NCBI GenBank assembly: GCA_038501625.1
Contig: JAZAYU010000012.1
Span: 1,178,001-1,242,000 of the forward strand
DNA length: 64,000 nt
Origin: Corbicula japonica
Lineage: Eukaryota > Mollusca > Bivalvia > Venerida > Cyrenidae
Reading direction: 5' to 3'
The translations under genes were made by a program, and so were the position numbers. A model generated the notes under the pieces. It ran no database searches and was not told where the DNA came from. It was given only the letters and a program-made list of their open reading frames with translations. Shown here one piece after another: positions 25,600-36,429 of this stretch. Position 1 is the stretch's first letter. Each line of letters starts with the position of its first letter.

Positions 25600-26503
25600 T
25601 TTAACATTTCCACTAGATGTAGGTGCTGCAGTTTTTTTTATTTAATTCAACAATAAAATCAACAGTTAATAAAAGAATTTTTTTTCAGTAAACATCCATT
25701 CAGATATTGACTGACAAACGGATGATATTATTTATGTTTTAACCTGAAATGCTTTGAATGTGGGATTCAATATTTTGGACAAACAGGACGCCCTTTGAAA
25801 ACACGTTTTTTGTCAGTACTGTTCTAAAAAAAGAAACAATAATGAAATAAATACATTTTTAAATAAACATTTCAAACGTACAGGCCACACTTTCAAACAT
25901 GTTAATATTCAACCTGTTGAAAAAAATTATATTTGATGACAGTGCTTCAAGAGCATTTACAATTAAAGCAAGGCTTTATTACCAAGAAGGCAACATTTCA
26001 AAAAATCGTGTTTTTGACATTTTTTATTTTATTGAAATACGCAACTGAAAATCGAGGTCGCACGGGATAAGGACTAATGGTAACATCAAAAGAAAATCAT
26101 TGTTCTATTCATGACCTGCAAAATATTTTAAAACATTCTGGTAGACATGCTTCTCTTTCTATTTCAAGTTTACAGGAAGCCGATGATATTGTTATAAGAA
26201 CTCATCCATTTTATGAAGTTGCTAGCCTTACTCATTGTTACACTCGGCATGTTCTCAGACCACACATTGACTTGGAATCTGATCACCAAAGACATTTCCT
26301 AAAAATTTCATTTTTAAATAAAGATATAGATTTCATTGACCTTCCAAGTATATTTCAAGATAAAACTGTTGAATCGGATATACCTAATTATTTCAAGAAT
26401 ACCGAAACACCCATATTTTGTTATAAATACAACAAGCCAATTAGAAACACTATTTTCAATTACAATAAAATGTCCTCGGATTTACAACTTGCCCCAACTG
26501 GTT
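25600..26503 (+). mobile_element. Penelope-like element copy B: N-terminal GIY-YIG plus start of RT region (Naiad-like)
   Basis: Reading 5' to 3', 25685-25740 encodes FSVNIHSDID-(TGA)-QTDDIIYVLT. A frame change leads to KCFECGIQYFGQTGRPLKTR and, after further frameshifts, NKHFKRTGHTFKHVNIQPVE. This is a PLE-type GIY-YIG endonuclease with its CCHH residues. It is followed by KSRSHGIRTNGNIKRK and then a 153-codon frame from 26077 containing IHDLQNILKHSGRHASLSIS and YFKNTETPIFCYKYNKPIRN. The latter matches the N-terminal part of copies B2 and C, just before their CxC-type linker. The endonuclease therefore precedes the RT, the permuted order of the Naiad clade. The copy stops at 26503, abutting B2 in opposite orientation. 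Broken by several frameshifts; non-functional. Confidence 0.82.
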
Positions 26504-27540
26504 CTCTCAGGTTAATATTGCCTTTTATTTTCTGAAGTTTATAAACTAAATCCCCATAAAAACTGGCTGTGAAATACCTTGTTGCAGTAGTGATTTTAAA
26601 CTGCACCTATTTTTTGAATTAAATCTGGGTATCGGCGATAAAACAAACTTGCAAAAAAGTTTCCTTAATTAATGATACCGATAACCTTGTTTAACTAGTT
26701 TTTCTGTTATGTTCATTGAAATCATTTACATCATTGCAAGCTCTTGAAAAGCGAACAAGCTGTGAGATATAAACCCCGTAAGATGTTGCACGAGGTCTAA
26801 AACCGGAAAATTAACTATATTAAAATTAAAATCACCTTTTATCATATATTTTAGTAGTGACGTAACCATTTTCAATGGACAGATTAAGATCAAGAAAGTT
26901 TGCTTGCTTTTCTGAAGTGTTCGCTTTATTACGCTGTAGTTCTTTAGAATAAATTTTATTAACCAGTGATGGAAATGGTTATTATCTATATTTTATAAAT
27001 CACCCATTGGAATGCCTAGTACTTGTTTATAAATAGAGGTACCAAATCTCAAATAAATATTGTCCAATAAAAATGTGAGCGCCTGGATAAGGTTTTGACA
27101 GGTCCATGTATAATTATCATAAGAACCCTCTGTAAAGAATGCCCTATGTTCATTACAAGCGATAAATGATTTATTTTCTCTAGCAAAAGTTTTTTCAATG
27201 AGACTGGTTAGCTTGTCTCTTATTAAATTATGAGGGTGGGAAGTATACAGAGTTGAAAAATCATAAGTAGACAAACAGAACGCCTGAAGATTATTTGATT
27301 TAAGCTTCTTTAACACGTCATTTTAATTTTTTTTAATAGACCAAAATAAATCTTTGCCAGTGGTTTCAAATACCTTTTCGCAATACATAATTACATGATC
27401 TTTCATGGCTGTAAGACAAGATGTTAAGAGCATGGATAATTTTGTTGTTGAACAAGAACTAGAGTTTGCAAAAAATCTTACTTTGTACGGTGTTTTGTGC
27501 ATTTTAGGCAATTTTGTGCATTTTAGGCAACCAATACACG

Positions 27541-28013
27541 GAGCTCCAGATAATTTTAAGGGTAAAGGGTAATCACCCCTATTTTTTTTCCAAAGGGGAT
27601 TTTACCCCTTTAAATTTTTTCATAGACGGTATTCAGGATTTTTTTTTTGGGGGGGGGGGGGGGGAGGGGCGGATTTCTCCTCTTTTTGAATTTGAAGGGG
27701 TATTTTTGATATTTGCAATATTCTCTCTCGATTTAACCAATACCTTGCTTGCATAAATCATAAAATTCACACTTACCATAGTAACAATAATTCCTATGAT
27801 TACGATTTCTTGATCCCAACATGAAATGTGCAGCCATTTTGTTTTCATACGATAACGGCGGGAAAAATGCCATTGCTTGATTCATTATAAGTAATTTAAT
27901 CGAACAATGTGTACACTAATCGAACGAAATTGCGAGTGCGTATTGGTACGCTCTGCTTCAATTTTTATTGCGTTTTATTCAAATTTTAAAGCGTTTTTTC
28001 CAGAGCTCTGATT
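27541..28013. mobile_element. Element inserted in Penelope copy B2
   Basis: Relative to copy C the sequence ACCAATACATAGTAGG is interrupted here. The insert is bounded by GGAGCTCCAGA and TCCAGAGCTCT (near inverted), with flanking TACA-type duplication. It contains AAGGGGATTTTACCCC-like palindromic runs and a homopolymer pair of T(9-10) followed by G(16) at 27641-27664. No coding capacity. Confidence 0.6.
27649..27664 (+). repeat. G16 homopolymer
   Basis: Sixteen consecutive G, preceded by a T run and followed by AGGGGCGG. Potential quadruplex former, and a likely site of assembly uncertainty. Confidence 0.9.
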
Positions 28014-28527
28014 TACATAGTAGGTACTTTGTCTTGTTTCGGCTCAACACCGATTCTAAATTTTGTAATTTGTGGAGTATGTGCAGTAACAATATCACTC
28101 TCAGATGAAGAAGTCAGTGTACAAGCATTAGTGCTATTAAGCTCTTCAGTTTGAATATTAATAAAGTGTACACGTCACACTATAATAACATTATTTGAAG
28201 CCTTATCAGCAGGTGTTAAAACAAATCTGATGTGAAAATCTTGAATACCCTTTTCTCAAATACACTTTTGGAAACTTGGAAACTTGACGAAAGTTAAAAC
28301 GAGGTCGAGGTGGTAATAAACCTATGTTTCTTTTATAAAAGGTTATACATATGACCGGCAGGTTGATAGCAAAATTTTGAATAGGAACAATCTCATGATA
28401 TTGGACAGGTGTATTCTCAACAATCTGTAAATCCGAGGTAATTTTGTTGTAATTGAAAATTGTGTTTCTAATTGGTTTTTTGTATTTATTTTTAAAGCCA
28501 TTTGCAATAACATGTTTTATTCTGGGG

Positions 28528-28785
28528 GTTCACAGATGCACCGGCCTCATTCTTGCCACGTAAGGCTTTATTTTAAACAAACATGTTCAATTTGATCTGT
28601 TGGATGAACAATCAAATGCCACAACAATGTGAAACGCTCAAAACATAATGACTTCAACATGGATAGGTAATTTGGTCCGGCATGTACCGCATACCGTTCC
28701 GTACTCAAATGTAACTCTATCAAATCGATAAACACCGGTAAAGGTCAGGCGGGCTGGACTAGATAGGTACTCAGCGAGACCAGAT
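28528..28785 (+). repeat. Dispersed repeat family X, copy 1
   Basis: About 80 percent alike to 35888-36175 by eye. Shared blocks are GTTCACAGATGCACCGGCCT, CGTAAGGCTTTAT, CGCATACCGTTCCGTACT, TCTATCAAATCGATAAAC and GGTACTCAGCGAGACCAGA. Begins 28 bases beyond copy B2 and is followed by a TC microsatellite. Confidence 0.75.
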
Positions 28786-28787
28786 TT

Positions 28788-28791
<4 letters not shown>

Positions 28792-28833
<42 letters not shown>
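28792..28833 (+). repeat. (TC)n microsatellite
   Basis: About 21 dinucleotide units directly after repeat X. PLEs of the Naiad type are reported to favour microsatellite targets, and this tract lies just outside copy B2. Confidence 0.9.
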
Positions 28834-28837
<4 letters not shown>

Positions 28838-29275
28838 GCCCGCCCACCCGCCGTCTCGCAGTCTCTGAGATAACACTTTGTTTACTTGTTAGCTTTAGTT
28901 AGTTACTTGTAGATACTAAAATAAGCTTTTCTAATGCAAGACACCACAAGAATTGTTTTATTAGAAATAAATAATAATAATATTGTGATTTATATGATTT
29001 TTCGGCTTTTTTTATCACTTGAAGAGCAAGTCAACATCATTTAAACGATGAGGTTTTGGCATTACTTTTTCGATTTTCCTGAAGAATGTACTCGAAAGGC
29101 TTCAGTATTTCAAGTTTTTTCTTAGTAGCAGTTTCTTGTATTCCTGACGTCAAGATGTTGCCGATTTAATTTCTGGAGATCTTTTTATGTAATCGAATCT
29201 GTCTGCTTTACTCGACAAAGCCTTTATTTCCGTTTATGTGTTGCCTGCTTAATGGGTCACTAACATTGCAGATGG

Positions 29276-29715
29276 CGAAAACTGGCTAAAATTTCAAAAA
29301 TAAATTTTGGGGAAAATACCAGCTAGATTTTAGTGAAGAAATGTATTTATCTTAGGATATACTAATGTTTGCAAGCTCAGTTTAGTCTAATTCTTGTTCT
29401 TATTACCAAGCACTTAAAAAAACAAAAGAAAAACGATTTGCATAAGAACTCTGAAATTCATTAACAACATATCAAAACAACATACATGATATGAGTAAAT
29501 GCTGGTATACAATCATTAGTGCCAATTGGTCAATTGTTGGTTAGGGTTTTCAAGAAATTCAAGAAAAACGTACTTCCGGTTCTACTTTCGGTTTGACGGT
29601 CAAAACAGCTTGCAAACATTAGTACATCCTTAGATAAATACATTTCTTCACTAAAATCCAGGCGACAATGAGTACTCTCCCTAAAATTCATTTTTGAAAT
29701 TTAAGCCAGTTTTCG
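29276..29715. repeat. Long inverted repeat (hairpin) ~100-base arms
   Basis: The arms CGAAAACTGGCTAAAATTTC...TTTGCAAGCT (29276-29377) and their reverse complement (29605-29715) flank a ~230-base loop, with a few indels. Probably a snap-back MITE. No gene. Confidence 0.7.
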
Positions 29716-30454
29716 TTATTTAGAACGTTATTGATACCTTAATTATGTTATACTGTCCACTATGTATGCAGGTCGCAGATGATTCACCAAAGCAAGTTAT
29801 TTTGTTTGTTCAAGAACCCGGATATGCGTTGAGCACTCAGAGGTAATGTATTACTTCGCATTTTTAAAGTTTTGCAGTTAGCGTCTATTGTTGTCCACAG
29901 ATTTTATCATTTTTGACCATTTGTCAAGTTTCTTTCGTTTTAGTTTCGTCAATTATTCTTTTGTTAAGGGTAAAACACATTCTTTAATAATAAGATCATA
30001 AGTCAAAGTTCATTAAATGGATTTTATCTGAAAACATAGCACTGAATGTCCCAGGAACACAGCAATAAACATGTATGAATGGGCTCAGATAAACCGAACA
30101 AAAATGTTTTCATGTTAGTCGTTTTCGTGGACTTTCAAAAATCCATATTCATCTAAAAAGTATTTTGATATCATATACGCGTTGTATATGCGCAGTGGCT
30201 GCTACATGTATAAAGTTGCTCCCAAATATTCATGTAAAGCTGTTTGGTCTACATCTGAAGGTCATTAGACACCATACTTATGGTGGTTAGTACTTCTTTA
30301 AAACATTATGAATAAATAATTAAGTTTGTTTAAGTATTCCGGCCTGTTTTTTTTTGTTGAAAAGATAACAGTGAACAAGATTGAAAGTACGGGTCAATGT
30401 TTAAGAACGCCTCTCAGCACAGACAAAAGTACTGCGATCATAAAAAATGAAAAA

Positions 30455-30740
30455 TGGATTATCAGAAATGGCCATATTCAGAAGACCCAGCTTCCCAACA
30501 AAGCCAAACGAGATGAGATGAAAACGCAATGATTAATTAGAAAATAGAAAAGGGGTTTAAACCTAGTTCTAGGGTGCATAAACCTCATATTTGCCCCCAA
30601 CAGGTTCTCATACGAATAAACAAGTACAAGTTGTCTTGGTAAATTAGCTCCGACCCACCTATGAACTCGACAATGTTGCATGCAAAATCACAGAACCATA
30701 TAAAACATAGGAAGTTAAATGCATCGTCAAGCAAAAAGGT
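30455..30740 (+). repeat. Dispersed repeat family R, copy 2
   Basis: Shares with 36430-36880 the blocks TATCAGAAATGGCCATATTCAG, GGTTTAAACC(T/A)(A/G)GTTCTAGGGTGCA, CAACAGGTTCTCATA, ACAAGTACAAGTTGTCTTGG and ACAATGTTGCATGCAAAA. The similarity continues weakly to GGCAAGAACACGACGACAG at 30768-30786. Confidence 0.7.
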
Positions 30741-30786
30741 GGGTACTCAATGGAAGTCAAACCGGCAAGAACACGACGACAGTTCC

Positions 30787-31283
30787 AGTTTGAAATAAAA
30801 GTCCAAGTCTCGGAAAAGAAATCGGGGACATTGATTACACTATGTCAACTTGATATTTCTGTTTGATTTAAATTTCAAGTATTTTTGACAATGGCTCCAT
30901 TCCATGTTTTCATTAGGCAAATATTTAAATAGATGAAAAGGGAACTTTGAAAGCCACCGAACACGAAAAATATGAAAATACTGCAGGCTCGGTTTGATTG
31001 AGCCTGTTAATGGGCAGTAATGGGATTGCATATTACTGCCCACGCCGCCTAGCCCCGGGTTGACTTTAATTGGAGAATAATAAATACAGTATTAAATATC
31101 TAGCAAACATGTTTTTGGAGCAGGCGAAGTGTGGTATAAGTATTTTGGTTGCCCTGTAGTTGTTTAGCTACTAAGGAAGATCAAAAACTGACTTCTCAAC
31201 ATTCTAACAAATATTTATAAATATCAATTGTAAAAAATTATGAATACTATTGAACAGATTATTTCTTTTCTTCATTACAATCT
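30787..31283. other. AT-rich spacer
   Basis: No gene or named repeat seen. The short open frames here lack splice sites or motifs. Confidence 0.5.
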
Positions 31284-31664
31284 TTATGCATGGATATTTC
31301 TTTTAAAATAAAAGGACATACAGAGTCGGATAGCATAATGTCCCTGTTCTTTATCTTCAATTTTCACTTCTGTCTTTCTGGTTTCTTTGTCATCTTCATT
31401 TGTGTGTCTTCTCAATACCCTCTCTGCATAAAGTGCACTATTCACGGCCTTTTCACTTTTGTAGTGGGCAAACGCCTTTTCATCGACCTCTATTTGTTTC
31501 TGCACTAGATTATTTATTGGTTGACCACTGAGGGGAAATTTAGCTCTTTGTTCGGGTAATTTATATAATGCAACTTTATTTCGAGAAGGTAGAAGTGGCG
31601 AACGACATTTGCGGATGTAGCTACCTGTTTTTAATTTCAGGACTAACAGTTTGAATTCCTGCAT
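31284..31664 (-). CDS. Unidentified coding-like segment
   Basis: A 126-codon frame with a charged, gene-like composition (KQIEVDEKAFAHYKSEKAV, then SALYAERVLRRHTNEDDKET and a KETRKTEVKIEDKEQ run). I recognise no family. It may be a downstream exon of the segment at 32417-33099. A phase-0 acceptor CTAGTGCAG/AAA lies at codon 57, but its polypyrimidine tract is poor. Its upstream end touches the TIR element 31667-32078, so it may have been interrupted. Could equally be chance. Confidence 0.25.
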   Translation of the reverse strand: MQEFKLLVLKLKTGSYIRKCRSPLLPSRNKVALYKLPEQRAKFPLSGQPINNLVQKQIEVDEKAFAHYKSEKAVNSALYAERVLRRHTNEDDKETRKTEVKIEDKEQGHYAIRLCMSFYFKRNIHA

Positions 31665-31666
31665 TT

Positions 31667-32078
31667 TTGTGTCGCCCTTTCGAAGAAACGGCGATACATA
31701 GGGACCGCTTTGTCCGTCCGTCCGGCGGTCCGTCGGTCCGTCACGAAAACTTATGCCATTTCTTAATATTTCTTTATAAAACTTTCAAATTATATTGCTT
31801 ATGACAACACGCTAGAGATGATGCCAAATTCTCGAGGTCAAGGTCAAATTTGATGGAGTTATGCCCCCTTTTGTACTTGGATTTTTACACGAAAACTTAA
31901 CGTTGGCTATTACTTTGTCATTTCTTAATATATTTACATCAAACTTTCAAACTATATTGCTTATAACAACACGCTCATGATGATGCCAAATTCTTTAGGT
32001 CAACATCACATTTGATGGAGTTATGCCCCCTTTTGTAATTGCATTTTTATTCCGAGATAGCACCAGAGGGCGACACAA
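31667..32078. mobile_element. 412-base TIR element with internal direct repeat
   Basis: TTGTGTCGCCCT at 31667-31678 and AGGGCGACACAA at 32067-32078 bound the element. Near the left end is a GTCCGTCCGTCCGGCGGTCC-type CCGT tract. Inside, two ~130-base copies follow each other (about 31750-31885 and 31905-32040), sharing ATTGCTTATGACAACACGCT-type, GATGATGCCAAATTCT and TGATGGAGTTATGCCCCCTT blocks. Confidence 0.7.
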
Positions 32079-32416
32079 GTGTTCAACTGAACACCCATCT
32101 AGTCTTTACAATTTCTTCACTTGGCCTTGATACACCGAGGCATCTTTGTTAGGGAACATCTTTATAAATTACTAATGTTTAAATTTTCTGAAGTGTTCCT
32201 TCTGTGGATATATTTTCAATTTCTAACCTATTTTCATGTATTGTTGTGACTGTTAGTTTTGTTCGTGCATAACTATGCAGTGCACAGTCCCTCTTCTTTG
32301 AAACATACTTTTAAGTAAGTCATTAAATTCCTTGGTCAGCGATCTCTGATCCCTTCTTCGATCGTTCAGACTCCAGTAGCTCGAAATTTCCCTTTTACGT
32401 TTCCCGAGACTCTTAC

Positions 32417-33099
32417 CACATCATGTGTCATATGAGTACCAGCAGTGTTAATTTCTTTCACCGTTGCTTGTTTAATGCTGTTTTGAAGTGTAATCATAGT
32501 ATCCACAATTATACTTTGTTGTTGCAGAATATCAGCATTTACAATTGTAAAGGATTTTATTGTAGACATAATGAGGAAGGTTGTCTTGTCAAGCTTTTGT
32601 ATAACACTTTGTCTTTCAATCTCTCTATTAGTTTCAGCAGGGTGAACATGAATAATTGTAATTGAGTCTTCCATTGCATTATTGCTTCCTGGAAGCAGTA
32701 TATGGAATTTACCATTATTAATAAAACTTCTTACTATCTCAATCATAAATGGAATATGTCTAGCATTCTTTTCAGGAACAAATGTTTTCTGAATGTGACT
32801 AAGAACATTATCTACCTCATTCCTAGCAGTAGATTTCAGTTCTGTCATTTCTTTGCAACCATCTTTCTCTATCACAGCTTGTGGATCATTCACACTCGTA
32901 AAAACTTTTTTGCCTGCTTTGTTGTTTAAATAGATTTGATAGTGTGTGTTCCAATGTATAAAACACAGTTCACGGTCCAAGACATGACCTGTGTACGTTG
33001 GCGCTAGGAACTCTGGGGTAGAAACTACTTTTAGGGCGGAGCTACGACCCTGCTGTACTGCATTTAAGAATCGGGGTTGCTTTATGCCATCAGCAGACG
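32417..33099 (-). CDS. Candidate 683-base exon of an unidentified protein
   Basis: On the - strand a continuous frame of 227 codons is bounded by an acceptor (TTCCATGTCCTATAG/CG) and a strong donor (GATGTG/GTAAGA), ending in phase 0. The open frame runs upstream of the first Met, as expected for an internal exon. The sequence contains KQPRFLNAVQQGRSSALKVV, LDRELCFIHWNTHYQIYLNN and ILLPGSNNAMEDSITIIHVH. There is no TM segment or repeat structure and I cannot place it in a family. Host gene or a large-transposon protein are both possible. The antisense open frames at the same place are much shorter. Confidence 0.4.
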
Positions 33100-33799
33100 C
33101 TATAGGACATGGAAAATGCGTAAAGTATTATTGATTTTTTACAATTAAAATAGGAAAAGCGCCAACAACATTAAACTTGTTTCGTTTTAAATCTTTATTT
33201 ACAACTAAAGCCTCCTATAGTTAATCAATATCGCCCATTTTAAGTTTCGATGAAAGCGGCCATCACTCGGATTTTTAAACACCATCTTTTACAGGCACGC
33301 TGACGTCAAAACTTTCATTTTGACGTCATAACTTTCATTTGCACTTATGTGGCAAAAGATTTAGACAACATATACCATCAATTTGAGTTTAATTGTGAAA
33401 AAATGTGTTACTCTATCATAATTACACTTGCATATAGTTATCCAAAAAAGACAGAAATTGCAAGATAAATTACAAACTACATTGCGTGCCTTTTTACACA
33501 GTCGCGTAGTAATTTAGCAAAGAACTGCATGTTATGCGTCAAACCATACAGATCATTCTTGATCTGGGTTTTATACATTGGTGTGTGTTCTCGTTATGAC
33601 CTGGTATAATACCCTGATCAAAACCAACAATCGTATTATGGATCATTTCTTGGACACCGTCTTTCTCTTCTGTGTTATCAGCGGTCGATTCCTTGTCGTT
33701 TACTTTAATTTTTAACTCTGTTATGTCAGTTTTACCTTTCTTCTCGTTTAAGCTGGTTTTGCCTTTAGACTTTTCTTCTTCAAAGTTACTGATACACTG

Positions 33800-34004
33800 C
33801 TTTCGAACTTTTATATTGTTAATGTGCTGTTCTAAATATAAAGAAATTAGGTGTAAATTCTTACCAAAATTTTGCCAAATTAAGCCGAATCGTGATAAAT
33901 TTGCCTCACTTATGAAAACCAAAAATAAAGGTACATTAGTGAAACTTTGTAAATTTTGGAGAGATGCTTTTTTGTTCAGAAACGCTGATAACAATATCGA
34001 ATAA
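33800..34004 (+). mobile_element. Probable LINE C-terminal fragment
   Basis: The + strand reads KYKEIRCKFLPKFCQIKPNR, then DKFASLMKTKNKGTLVKLCKF and WRDAF before a stop. This resembles the end of mollusc LINE ORF2 proteins (K-F-I-P-x-Y...PN..KF..LM....L..L..F). The opposite strand is also open for 151 codons, so the strand is not certain. Confidence 0.4.
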
Positions 34005-34364
34005 ACTGCATGTGATTTATGTAAAACTTATTATTGCATGCGTCACATAATAGAAATAAGTGTAATATGTTTTTCTTTTGTTCGTTGCTAAAGTCATGTA
34101 GATGATGAGTTGCAATAAAAGTTTGTTGTTCTTGTTAAGTAAACGCTTCTGAATAGTACATAGTTTTTAAGCAGAATTCAGTCTGCAATATAATCATTTA
34201 AGGTAGAGTTAGTATGTCCAAGAAATGTTACAGGTAACATGTTCTTACAAAATATTTCTGAAATGTTGGACAAACCTGTGAGTAAATGAATACAACATTA
34301 AACTTGATTAATGATGATAAGACGTAGTTTAAAAGCTATTATTTCCTTTTATTTTGCTAGTACA

Positions 34365-34955
34365 CTTAACCAATGTTCTAACTACACCGATCATATTTGT
34401 TTAATTTCTCAGCAATAATTTGGGATATACACTTCAAACTTGAAATATAGTAAGATACATCATTTTCACTTCCTTGTTTGAAAAAATTATTAAATTCTCT
34501 TCACGCGTTTGGAAACCACTGACATTTAATCAAGGGAGGGGTAAAACCGAAAGTCACAAAATTGTCCGTAGTGGGTATATTCTCCGTAAACGAAAATTCA
34601 TGCCTCTGTGTTTGAACATGGGTTTTTAAGTAATTTTGAACAATTCTATGCAATTCTGCAATAATGCGATTGTTAAGCTGTTATACTGATTATTTTTCAA
34701 CAGTTATTGCCGGTTTCATTATATCCTCCATACAAAAGCTACGGTAAATTTTGTGACTTTTGGTTTTGCCCTCACCTCCATTAAATGTCCTTGGTTTAAG
34801 AACGCAGGGAGGAATTTCAATGGAAATTTCAGAAAAGAAGTGTAAATGGTGCATCTTATTGTGTTTCAAATTTGAAGACTGTGCTCCAACTCTATGCGGA
34901 GAAATTAAACTGATCGGTGTAGTTAGAACATTGGTTAAGTGTATATTCCGCAAAT
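34365..34955. repeat. Inverted repeat pair, family K
   Basis: Two ~200-base arms (34365-34570 and, reversed, 34735-34955) share TTAACCAATGTTCTAACTAC, CACCGATCA, TTTAATTTCTC and AAAAGTCACAAAATT-type blocks. The same unit recurs as a direct tandem pair at 42777-43157. Both strands look open in places only because the arms are complementary. Confidence 0.7.
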
Positions 34956-35887
34956 AAAACGCTGCTCTATGGAGTTGTATTGGTTAAAAACGGATGAGAT
35001 TATTTTTCCGTGTATCATATAGGAAGAATTTGCAATAATAAAACAGGGGTAAAACATATTGTAAAATAGTAATTACAATACGATATGGGGATATATTTAC
35101 ATTAAATACCTACTCACACATATAAATAATGTTATGTCTGACCTGTTTTTTTCTAAACTTAAAATCAATACCTTTAAAATAAATAGATATCTTGCTTTTG
35201 CTAGAGAGTGCCTATTTTTATACTGACATTAACTTTATACCGTATTTCAAGACTTTTCGTCAAAACAGAATAGCACAATTCCATAAATCGTTTCAATCAA
35301 TATGTATTAATATGTCTTTCGAACATTCTAACTGGATTGCTTTTCGGTTTTTATATAATCACAAATCAAAATCAATTGAGTCTTTACTCTCCTAACTCTG
35401 CGTCTCCTTAAACATCACCCTACTCTTAATAACTAATTTCATGTTATGCAGAAAAAAAAAATTATAAGTTCAAAATAGACAATAATCATTTTTGAAAAAT
35501 CTGAAAGTTAAAAATATTTATATCCGTCAGAAAACACGATGAGGGTGTGAAGTTCCATTTAGTAACTGTCCTCTGCTTAGCACAAAAGGTCAGCGGCTAT
35601 GATAAAAATGTAGTAATCCACTGTTTCACTGACCTTTTCCTTGCAGTGTCCCTTCGTCCGTCTCCCCATATATGTGCTCAATTTCGCTTACTAAATGACA
35701 CCGATACTTCTTTGGTACATTCCTGAAACACAAACAAATTACATTGATATTCTAGATTACTATTTTCATTTTAATTTAACAGACACACTTAAATGTTTAA
35801 CTAATACTCCTGAATTTCAAGACGCCGAATTATCAATATCATATCTTAAAGAAATTAACATAACTTGTTTTCCTATGGGGGTTTAAA
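34956..35887. other. AT-rich spacer
   Basis: 35192-35395 and 35695-35886 are short open frames (the latter with ETQTNYIDILDYYFHFNLTD) without splice sites or recognised family. Otherwise nothing is seen. Confidence 0.45.
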
Positions 35888-36175
35888 CGAAGTTCACAGA
35901 TGCACCGGCCTCATTCTTGTCACGTAAGGCTTTATAATAAACAAACATGTTTAATGTGATCTGATGGACGAATCAAATGCCACAATGTGAAACGCTCAAA
36001 ACATACGTAGCTAATGACACTGTTAAGCAACAAAATGGATAGGTAATGGTTCCGGCACGTACCGCATACCGTTCCGTACTATGTTACTCTATCAAATCGA
36101 TAAACGCCATCACTGGTAACGGTCAGATGGGCTTGTCGAGGTAGGTACTCAGCGAGACCAGAGCACCTAGAATTA
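35888..36175 (+). repeat. Dispersed repeat family X, copy 2
   Basis: Copy of 28528-28785 in the same orientation. Here it ends CAGAGCACCTAGAATTAAAT-CAGCAAGAACC, which is also how repeat R at 36880 ends, so X and R probably share a 3' tail. Confidence 0.75.
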
Positions 36176-36429
36176 AATCAGCAAGAACCAGTTGAGGAAA
36201 AATATTCATTGGCAAGAATAAGAATATTGGTATGTATAATATTTCTATAAATCATAATGCATACATGCTAGGAAATATTCTTTTAAATTCACACATATGA
36301 CACTTATGCTCTTAGTTAATGAGCATGGACAGTTATTTTTTTTTTCAATAAACATATTAATCAGCTACGTGGTTATACTCGCAGACTAAAACACCCTAAA
36401 AACACTTACATCGAGGGCCGGAAATATAG

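Larger units (their letters stand above)
26508..28500 (-). mobile_element. Penelope-like element copy B2 (inverted, internally deleted)
   Basis: On the - strand from 28500 down it encodes a KPIRNTIFNYNKITSDLQIV segment and a linker reading (TGA)-DC-SYSKFCYQPAGH. After a deletion come NIGLLPPRPRFNF and KASNNVIIV-(TGA)-RVHFINIQ, then (beyond an insertion at 27541-28013) MPKMHKTPYKVRFFANSSS and the RT core to NFSRLF. A deletion near 26995 removes the region that carries YLDD in copy C. Both TGA codons (28393-28395, 28175-28177) coincide with those of copy C. B and B2 face each other at 26503/26508, a typical PLE complex inverted insertion. Confidence 0.85.

Noticed and set aside
33539..33994. 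151-codon - strand frame as a gene exon
   Set aside because: The + strand of the same stretch gives a LINE C-terminal pattern, and no convincing splice sites were seen.
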